40,850 bases of DNA from contig JAFYJW010000071.1 in the NCBI GenBank assembly GCA_017537925.1, forward strand, positions 1 to 40,850, written 5' to 3'. The notes beneath the pieces are model-generated. The model had not been told where the DNA came from. It saw nothing but the letters and a program-made list of their open reading frames with translations, and searched no databases. Below are positions 35,226 through 40,850 of this stretch, one piece after another (within the stretch, counting starts at the first letter, position 1; the number at the start of each line of letters is the position of its first letter). Position numbers and translations under genes: made by a program. Source of the DNA: Synergistes sp. (GTDB taxonomy: Bacteria > Synergistota > Synergistia > Synergistales > Synergistaceae).

Positions 35226-35891
35226 ATGACAAGTCAAGAATTAGTAGATTCTTTTTGGACGCACTATATCATGCTCGAAAAAGAGTTCATGGCAACAACA
35301 GGATTCGTGAGAATCGACAACGACAATTTTTCTACTTACTCAGACGCTTATGCCAAATTGCTTCTTCATATAGGGAGCGAAGTAGATGTTGTCGCGAAAG
35401 AAACCTGTAAGCTAATCGATCCCGCATTTAGTGAAGAAACAATGGACAAATACCGTCTTACATTGTCCTCAGCTCCAGAGTTTATAAATGCGTCTGTCGA
35501 GCTAATAAACTATGGGGTCACGTTAAGTCCATGGAACGACGCAGAAACAGTATCTGCAGGAAATCCAGCACTCATTTGGTGGAAAGCATATAACAAAGTG
35601 AAGCACGAGAGAATGAGTGTGGTGACGATTGATGGCATCACAAAGGAAAGCTTTAAGTTTGCTAACCTTAAAAACACATTAACTGCGTTAGGTGCTCTTT
35701 ACCATCTTATTCTTCATGCTTATTACTTAGCGTTGAAGAAAGAAGGTAAAAATACGGAAGTTCCGCTACCTGGGTCTCGGCTATATAAAATGAATGGTCT
35801 TGTCTGGAATAATGTTGTTTTTCCTTTTGATACCTGTTTCTACATTGACAACGGATGTTTGATAATGAAAACATCTACGATCCCATATTAA
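35226..35891 (+). CDS. HEPN-like protein inserted between hsdR and hsdM
   Basis: Not firmly recognised. The 221-aa protein is helical. WWKAYNKVKHERM at 118-130 resembles the W-x2-YN-x-hK-H motif of several HEPN-like families linked to defence. The classical R-x4-6-H ribonuclease motif is not evident, so catalysis is unproven. The C-terminal third is beta-rich (from about residue 175). Its AT content is higher than that of both neighbours, and it stands where R-M operons often gain cargo. AGGAG precedes the ATG and the spacings (17 and 12 bp) show cotranscription. Confidence 0.5.
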   Translation: MTSQELVDSFWTHYIMLEKEFMATTGFVRIDNDNFSTYSDAYAKLLLHIGSEVDVVAKETCKLIDPAFSEETMDKYRLTLSSAPEFINASVELINYGVTLSPWNDAETVSAGNPALIWWKAYNKVKHERMSVVTIDGITKESFKFANLKNTLTALGALYHLILHAYYLALKKEGKNTEVPLPGSRLYKMNGLVWNNVVFPFDTCFYIDNGCLIMKTSTIPY

Positions 35892-35903
35892 GGAGAAACT
35901 ACT

Positions 35904-37352
35904 ATGGCTATGTCCGCACTGATAAAATCGCTGGAAGACATCATGCGCAAGGATGCCGGTCTGAACGGCGACGCGCAGTATATTGAGCAGATCACGTGGT
36001 TACTGTTCCTGAAAGCCTTTGACGCAAAGGAAATGGAATGGGAGTTCCGCCCTGATTACCATGGCGTGATCCCGGAGGGGCTACGCTGGCGCGACTGGGC
36101 AGCGGATAAGGAAGGCATTACAGGTGACGCGCTTATCTCGTTTGTAGATATGCTTTTCTCCAAGCTCAAAAAGCTGGACACGTCTGATGGTGATATGCGC
36201 AAATACGTAGTGCGCAACGTGTTTGAAGACATTAACAACTACATGAAATCCGGTGTATATCTTCGCCAGCTCATTAACCGGATCAACGAAAAAGTTGATT
36301 TCATCGACGCAACGCAGAAGCACACTTTCAACGATCTGTATGAAGGCATGCTCAAAGACCTGCAAAGTGCCGGTCGCGCTGGGGAGTTTTATACCCCGCG
36401 CCCCGTCACAAACTTCATCGTAGAGAAGGTCGATCCGAAGCTCGGCGAAACCGTGCTCGATCCCGCCTGCGGTACGGGCGGTTTCCTTACCAGCACTATC
36501 GCGCACCTCGGCAGTGTGACGTCGATGGAGGAACTGGAAAAGCAGCAGACCACAATAAACGGGTGGGAAAAGAAGCCTCTGCCGTATCTGTTGGCTATGA
36601 CCAACCTCATTCTGCATGATATTGAAGTGCCGCGAATCCGACATCAGAATTCCCTCAACCGCCCGCTTTCCGACTATTCCGCCAAAGACCGCGTGGATGT
36701 GATCGTTACCAATCCACCCTTCGGTGGCGCGGAGGATGCGGCGATCAAGCAGAACTTCCCGTCGGACATGCAGACCAGCGAGACAGCGGATCTGTTCATG
36801 GCGCTGATTATGAATCTGCTGAAAGATCGTGGGCGCTGCGGCGTGGTACTGCCAGACGGATTTATGTTCGGCGACGGCGTGAAAGCGACGATCAAAGAAA
36901 AGCTGCTCAAAGAATACGGGCTGCACACGATTATCCGTCTGCCGCAGGTCTTCAAGCCTTACGCCAGCGTCAACACAAATCTGCTGTTCTTCCAGAAGGG
37001 TGTGACAAGTCGAGGCGTGTGGTTCTATCGGCTTGATTACCCGGAGGGTGTCAAAAGCTTTACCAAAACCAAGCCAATACAGGATAAACATTTTGATCCC
37101 GTGCGGGAATGGTGGGCGGATAAGCAGCCCGTCGTCGTGGACGGGTTTGATAAGGCACGCTTTTTTACTGTGGAAGAATTGCGCGATTTGAACTTTGATT
37201 TTGATAAGTGCTGCCCCTTCCCCCATGAGGAAGAGGAGATTCTCGAGCCTGGTGATTTGATCGCACGCTATCAAGCAGAACGTAGCGAACTGAACGCAAA
37301 TATTGACCGTATCCTGTCAACCATTACGGCAAAACTGGAGGGCAACGAATGA
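35904..37352 (+). CDS. hsdM: Type I modification methyltransferase subunit M
   Basis: HsdM makes N6-methyladenine at the sites recognised by HsdS and protects host DNA. The 482-aa protein has an N-terminal helical domain up to about residue 150. The AdoMet-binding loop is DPACGTGG (D186 to G193) and the catalytic motif IV is NPPF (N270-F273). The linker QSAGRAGEFYTPRPV is typical of the family. AAGGAG precedes the ATG by 8 nt. Its stop overlaps the hsdS start by 4 bp (ATGA). Confidence 0.97.
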   Translation: MAMSALIKSLEDIMRKDAGLNGDAQYIEQITWLLFLKAFDAKEMEWEFRPDYHGVIPEGLRWRDWAADKEGITGDALISFVDMLFSKLKKLDTSDGDMRKYVVRNVFEDINNYMKSGVYLRQLINRINEKVDFIDATQKHTFNDLYEGMLKDLQSAGRAGEFYTPRPVTNFIVEKVDPKLGETVLDPACGTGGFLTSTIAHLGSVTSMEELEKQQTTINGWEKKPLPYLLAMTNLILHDIEVPRIRHQNSLNRPLSDYSAKDRVDVIVTNPPFGGAEDAAIKQNFPSDMQTSETADLFMALIMNLLKDRGRCGVVLPDGFMFGDGVKATIKEKLLKEYGLHTIIRLPQVFKPYASVNTNLLFFQKGVTSRGVWFYRLDYPEGVKSFTKTKPIQDKHFDPVREWWADKQPVVVDGFDKARFFTVEELRDLNFDFDKCCPFPHEEEEILEPGDLIARYQAERSELNANIDRILSTITAKLEGNE

Positions 37353-38815
37353 CCGCTCAGGATTTAAAAAACGCCATACTTCAGCTTGCCGTTCAGGGAA
37401 AACTGGTGCCGCAAAATCCGAACGATGAACCAGCGTCGGAACTGCTGAAACGGATCAAAGCGGAAAAAGAACAGTTTACAAAAGAGGGCAAGATCAAAAA
37501 AGAAAAACCACTTTCTCCGATTACTGATGATGAAATACCTTTTGATATTCCTGAGAGTTGGGAGTGGGTTCGTGTTGCAGATATTTCTTCTATTACCGCA
37601 GGTGGGACACCTTCCAGAACTAATTCACTGTTTTGGAATGGGAGTATTCCATGGGTAAAAATAAGCGATATTTCATCGAAATATGTAACAGAAACAGAAG
37701 AAAGAATAACGGAAGCAGGATTGAACAGTTCTTCTGCCAAGATTTTTCCTAAAGGGACGCTACTATATACGATTTTTGCCACCATTGGAACTGTCGGAAT
37801 ACTAAGCATTGATGCGGCAACAAATCAAGCAATTGCAGGTATAACTTTTTTGGGCGAATACAATCTTGATTATCTGTATTATATTCTTATTGGTCTAAAA
37901 GACATTTTCGTTGCAAAAGGCAAGGGAATGGCGCAGATGAACATAAATCAAACGATACTCAAGAATACACCAATTCCACTTCCGCCGCTCGCCGAGCAGA
38001 AACGCATCGTTGCTAGGATCGAAGAGCTGATGCCGCTGGTGGAGGAATACGGCGAAGCGGAGGAAAGGCTGACCGAGCTGAATGCCACATTCCCGGACAA
38101 ACTCCGCAAATCCATTTTGCAACAGGCAATTCAGGGAAAACTCACCGAGCGCGATCCTGCCGACGAGCCCGCCTCAGAGCTTCTGAAACGCATCCGAACC
38201 GAAAAAGAGAGGCTTATCAAAGAAGGCAAGATCAGAAAAGAAAAAGCCCTACCACCTATCACGGAAGATGAGACGTCGTTTGAGATTCCGGATAATTGGA
38301 GCTGGGTTAGGTTAAGTGAAATATGTAATATTTCTGATGGAACACACCAAACACCGCATTACGTTGATCATGGTGTTCCATTTATCTCAGCCCAGAATAT
38401 AAAACCATATAGGTTTATCCCGGAAATACATCGAGATGTTTCTGAAAAGGATTATTTAGAGTACAATAAGGTTGTCGCGCCAGAAATGGGCGATATTCTA
38501 ATGACGCGAGTTGGTGCAGGCATTGGCGAAGCAGCTATCATAGATCAGGATTTCAAGTTTTCAATTTACGTTAGCTTAACTCTCATCAAGCGGTACGGAA
38601 ATGAACTCAATATGGAATACCTGTTGCATGTGCTGAATTCTCCGCAGGGAAGAAAGCTTGCTGAAAAGAAGACTCTTGGGAAAGGTGCCTCGCAGGGGAA
38701 TCTGAATCTTGTATTTATTAGAGAGTTCGTGCTTCCCGTTCCTCCACTCGCCGAGCAAAAGCGCATTGTTGACCGTGTAAACGAACTCCTCGCCGTTTGC
38801 GATGAATTGAAATGA
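37349..38815 (+). CDS. hsdS: Type I specificity subunit S
   Basis: The 488-aa HsdS has two target-recognition domains separated by two copies of a conserved helix. The first conserved block (residues about 1-62) and the second (about 245-318) share ILQ-A-QGKL, DEPASELLKRI and KEGKI-KEK. PLAEQKRIV occurs twice, ending each half. Both recognition domains (about 63-210 and 319-465) are AT-rich compared with the conserved blocks. The protein should read a bipartite site that cannot be predicted here. It overlaps the next gene by 4 bp. Confidence 0.96.
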   Translation: MTAQDLKNAILQLAVQGKLVPQNPNDEPASELLKRIKAEKEQFTKEGKIKKEKPLSPITDDEIPFDIPESWEWVRVADISSITAGGTPSRTNSLFWNGSIPWVKISDISSKYVTETEERITEAGLNSSSAKIFPKGTLLYTIFATIGTVGILSIDAATNQAIAGITFLGEYNLDYLYYILIGLKDIFVAKGKGMAQMNINQTILKNTPIPLPPLAEQKRIVARIEELMPLVEEYGEAEERLTELNATFPDKLRKSILQQAIQGKLTERDPADEPASELLKRIRTEKERLIKEGKIRKEKALPPITEDETSFEIPDNWSWVRLSEICNISDGTHQTPHYVDHGVPFISAQNIKPYRFIPEIHRDVSEKDYLEYNKVVAPEMGDILMTRVGAGIGEAAIIDQDFKFSIYVSLTLIKRYGNELNMEYLLHVLNSPQGRKLAEKKTLGKGASQGNLNLVFIREFVLPVPPLAEQKRIVDRVNELLAVCDELK

Positions 38816-39225
38816 GGCGCTCTATGGAATTGGGGTTTAGTGGGCTAAATCGCTCTTTTATAAATAGTGCATCCGCTTTGGCAGAGTTTAACCGCCATCA
38901 AGAGGAATCTCTGCGTGCTGTCGAGCAGGCAAATCAAGAGAGAATCGAGAGAGAAGAAAAAATGGTCGCTGGGGCAGAGGCGAGCATTGCGCAAAAAGAG
39001 CTTCTGGAACAACAAGTGGAGATAATCCAAAAGCAAAACGAGCTCCTGTCGGACAATTACTCAAAGCTAAAAGAAATGTATGATGCTCAAGTTGAAGCAA
39101 ATAAAGAAGCAAAAGAGGAATTGAAGCGGAGCAAGCGGTTTAACATCATTATGATGATAATTTCTATCATGGCAATGTTAGCTGCGGTTGCCGGCCCGAT
39201 TGTTACGATTTTAGTTAGTCGATAA
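38812..39225 (+). CDS. Coiled-coil protein with C-terminal membrane anchor
   Basis: Unknown 137-aa protein. Residues about 25-108 are charged heptad-like helix rich in glutamate and lysine (EEKMVAGAEASIAQKELLEQ and on). Residues about 110-134 form one membrane helix (FNIIMMIISIMAMLAAVAG). The soluble part is therefore probably cytoplasmic with a C-terminal anchor. The ATGA overlap with hsdS supports the start; a second ATG at 38824 is possible. It could tether or regulate the restriction complex or the peptidase, but this is speculation. Confidence 0.6.
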   Translation: MRRSMELGFSGLNRSFINSASALAEFNRHQEESLRAVEQANQERIEREEKMVAGAEASIAQKELLEQQVEIIQKQNELLSDNYSKLKEMYDAQVEANKEAKEELKRSKRFNIIMMIISIMAMLAAVAGPIVTILVSR

Positions 39226-39279
39226 TGGTTTTTTCCTGATGCGGCTAAGGTCATTGTCATCAAAAACTAACGAATTCAC

Positions 39280-39390
39280 TTGACTTCCACTATTAATCTC
39301 ATAGCACCGCTCCTGTCCATTGCCATGCAACTACACATCGTTGATCATGAAAACAAACTCTACGCCGAGTGCGATGAGCTAAAAAATTCA
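39280..39390 (+). pseudogene. Relic of a second hsdS 3' end
   Basis: The plus-strand reading HIVDHENKLYAECDELK aligns with RIVDRVNELLAVCDELK, the last residues of the intact hsdS at 38815, and the preceding APLLSIAMQ sits where PPLAEQK should be. The relic lies just before the peptidase start, in the same reading frame. It indicates that an hsdS copy once ended here and that the region between the two hsdS ends (coiled-coil gene) was inserted or duplicated. Confidence 0.75.
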
Positions 39391-39402
39391 AGGAGATTGC
39401 TA

Positions 39403-40083
39403 ATGAAAAAGAATGATATGTTTAAACACATTGTAGCAATAAGGACTGCTAAAAACAACAATGTGATCGGAGGAACGGGATTCTTCGTTAAAACAGAAGA
39501 TAAAAAGATCTTCTTGGTAACAGCAAATCATGTGGCAAGAGATACAACCATTAATACTGATATTTGGGTGAGAAATATGGCGACAGGGCTCCCGTTCGCA
39601 TTTAAGATTAATCAGCTAAACAAAATGGTGATGTGGCTGTATCACCCAATTGCCGATATTGCAATATTAGAGGTCGAGCCAAACGAAAAACTCGACTTAT
39701 CGCTATATGTTCTGTCGATCTCGTTATTTGAGAAAAGCTTTACGACTGTCCCAGAGCGAGAATCTATCGTTACTATGTATGGCATGCCTGATATCTATAC
39801 AGATTTAGAGTTTGCCCCATTCACATGTGATAGTTATCCCGCTTCAAATCTTTGGGTATCTTACTTTGATGTTACAGGTAGTCAATATAAATGCTTTATG
39901 TTGGACAAGCCCTCAACTCAAGGATTCAGCGGTGGACCAGTTATCAGTTTTGCAAAGGCTGACGCGCCAATATGCTATGGCATTATTCATGGTACTCGAC
40001 AGGACAATACCGGAGGGAAACTTGCTATTGTCGTACATAGCGCATATCTCTTTGAGTTGATTGAGTATGCAAAGAACACCTGA
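39403..40083 (+). CDS. Trypsin-like serine peptidase
   Basis: The 226-aa protein has the complete chymotrypsin-fold triad: H43 in VTANHVARD, D85 in HPIADIAIL and S176 in GFSGGPV, with an IGGTGFFV strand before it. No signal peptide is visible, so it should work in the cytoplasm. AAGGAG lies 7 nt before the ATG at 39403, which fixes the start; the open frame continues upstream through the hsdS relic to a TTG at 39280, without a ribosome-binding site. Trypsin-like peptidases accompany several defence systems. It is the last gene of the hsd locus that I can call intact. Confidence 0.85.
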   Translation: MKKNDMFKHIVAIRTAKNNNVIGGTGFFVKTEDKKIFLVTANHVARDTTINTDIWVRNMATGLPFAFKINQLNKMVMWLYHPIADIAILEVEPNEKLDLSLYVLSISLFEKSFTTVPERESIVTMYGMPDIYTDLEFAPFTCDSYPASNLWVSYFDVTGSQYKCFMLDKPSTQGFSGGPVISFAKADAPICYGIIHGTRQDNTGGKLAIVVHSAYLFELIEYAKNT

Positions 40084-40180
40084 ATGAGGGAATCGAGTAG
40101 TTTTTCTTGATTGGTTTTATCCATATCGTGTGCAAATATACAATTGCGGATGTAGAAAGCAGCGTGGCAGAGGTGTGTTG

Positions 40181-40446
40181 GTGAGCAACTATTTTGTTTT
40201 CACAGATGAAGCTGGTGCATACCAACGCCACCCTAGTGATGCTCATATCAAAAGCCATCCGTTTTACATACGTTCGAACGTTATAATGTCAATCGATGAT
40301 TATCGCCAGTATCAGATCGACATGCAGCGCATCAGCGGTGAATATGAAATCCCCTTTGATGAGGAAATCAAATGGTCGGATCTGTGGAGCAAAACGAAAG
40401 GCAACCCGCGAAATGATTTGATTGCACGGATGCCGTTGAATCGCCT
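40181..40446 (+). pseudogene. Truncated DUF3800-like gene
   Basis: From a GTG at 40181 with GAGGTG upstream, the frame reads NYFVFTDEAGAYQRHP, SHPFYIRSNV and EEIKWSDLW. These look like DUF3800, a probable RNase H-fold family with a conserved N-terminal aspartate (here in TDEAG). The family is usually 200 aa or more, but similarity stops after about 89 codons, where IS-like sequence begins at about 40447. The frame then runs to a stop at 40489 inside that sequence. Confidence 0.5.
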
Positions 40447-40560
40447 TGAATATTCCGGGGTGGCAGAGCCACCCAATCCGGTGAAATAGAGCCACCGATT
40501 CCGTTGTGTAGAGCCAGTGCTCCGACCTCGGGAGCCACCCGTATTTTGCAGGGTGGCTCC
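40447..40560. mobile_element. IS21-like terminus with repeated GAGCCAC motifs
   Basis: Beginning TGAATATTCCGG, this region has GAGCCAC-type motifs at 40466, 40489, 40511 (imperfect) and 40532, spaced 21-23 bp. A perfect 10-bp inverted repeat GGAGCCACCC / GGGTGGCTCC lies at 40531-40540 and 40551-40560. Multiple short terminal repeats starting with TG are typical of IS21-family ends. No istA or istB is present, so only an end remains. The family assignment is from memory of such ends, not from a search. Confidence 0.5.
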
Positions 40561-40665
40561 GTTGCCGCTGTTTCTAAAAAACTAAAACTTCCCACACCCA
40601 AAAGGTGTGCTGAACCTTGAAAACTCAATAATGCAGGCAATATAAAAGGCATAGACGCTATCCTT

Positions 40666-40674
40666 TGGTATAAT
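40666..40674 (+). promoter_or_regulatory. Extended -10 promoter before the partial transposase
   Basis: TGGTATAAT at 40666-40674 is a consensus extended -10 element 39 bp before the transposase ATG. It may drive the transposase. Confidence 0.5.
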
Positions 40675-40713
40675 TGAATTATCCACAAAACAAACATACA
40701 AAAGGAGCCTTCT

Positions 40714-40850
40714 ATGCCGAATTCAATTCTACCACAGGACAGGGACGGACAGAATCTTTTTAACGCAATTTCTTCTTTTTTCTCCACATTCAAAGTCGGA
40801 GATCTTCTTCGCAAATGCAACGCGCGGAAAGAAAAAGGCGTTCCGGTAAC
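40714..40850 (+). CDS. Transposase N-terminus, IS4-like DDE family (cut by window edge)
   Basis: The frame opens at an ATG with AAAAGGAG 6 nt upstream and stays open to the window edge (45 codons). Its sequence includes NLFNAISSFF and KVGDLLRKCNARKEKGVP. This is the typical start of a widespread group of IS4-related transposases (DDE_Tnp_1 type) in anaerobic bacteria. The DDE residues lie outside the window, so the assignment rests on the N-terminal pattern only. The left end of the element should lie between 40561 and 40666. Confidence 0.65.
   Translation, partial: MPNSILPQDRDGQNLFNAISSFFSTFKVGDLLRKCNARKEKGVPV

Noticed and set aside
35226-35891. Calling the 221-aa protein an antitoxin or anti-restriction protein
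   Set aside because: Nothing in the sequence supports either; only a weak HEPN-like motif is visible.
39280-39402. Peptidase start at TTG 39280 (267-aa version)
   Set aside because: No ribosome-binding site at the TTG and the extra residues align with the end of HsdS, while AAGGAG precedes the ATG at 39403.

Overview
The window looks like a bacterial chromosome of moderate GC (low-to-mid 50s % by eye). It carries a V-type (Ntp-like) ATPase operon, an AddAB recombination helicase-nuclease and a type II-A CRISPR-Cas system, with strong Shine-Dalgarno signals and sigma70-type promoters. A Synergistota member, or a related anaerobic gut or rumen bacterium, is my best guess; a Bacillota anaerobe cannot be excluded. 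This is inference from gene content, not from a search.

Left end (1-7220): 17 identical 36-bp CRISPR repeats with 16 spacers of exactly 30 bp run off the left edge. The leader and an extended -10 promoter follow, then csn2, cas2, cas1 and cas9, all on the minus strand. A divergent tracrRNA gene with its own promoter, anti-repeat, hairpins and terminator lies upstream of cas9 on the plus strand.

Housekeeping block (7484-23102, minus strand): a nine-gene V-type ATPase operon reads H-I-K-E-C-F-A-B-D from a clear promoter at 16308-16336. The proteolipid K has all five ligands known for sodium in Enterococcus hirae NtpK. Upstream lies addB-addA, in which both proteins carry a C-terminal four-cysteine nuclease signature.

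Accessory block 1 (23334-29448, minus strand): a SpoVK/CbbX-type AAA ATPase and a WYL regulator are followed by two tandem copies of a roughly 1-kb cassette. Each cassette holds a 74-aa protein (64/74 identical between copies), a very different three-helix membrane protein and a relic of the wyl 3' end. A PD-(D/E)XK nuclease-like gene comes next. This is the best candidate for an undescribed system, possibly defensive.

Middle: a monocistronic acetolactate-synthase-like TPP enzyme with its own promoter and a long hairpin terminator (29566-31597).

Accessory block 2 (31633-40083, plus strand): an apparent operon of a Fic protein, HsdR, a HEPN-like protein, HsdM, HsdS, a coiled-coil membrane protein, an hsdS 3' relic and a trypsin-like peptidase. 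This is a type I restriction-modification locus with several accessory genes. The right edge (40181-40850) is insertion-sequence debris: a truncated DUF3800-like gene, an IS21-like terminus and the start of another transposase.
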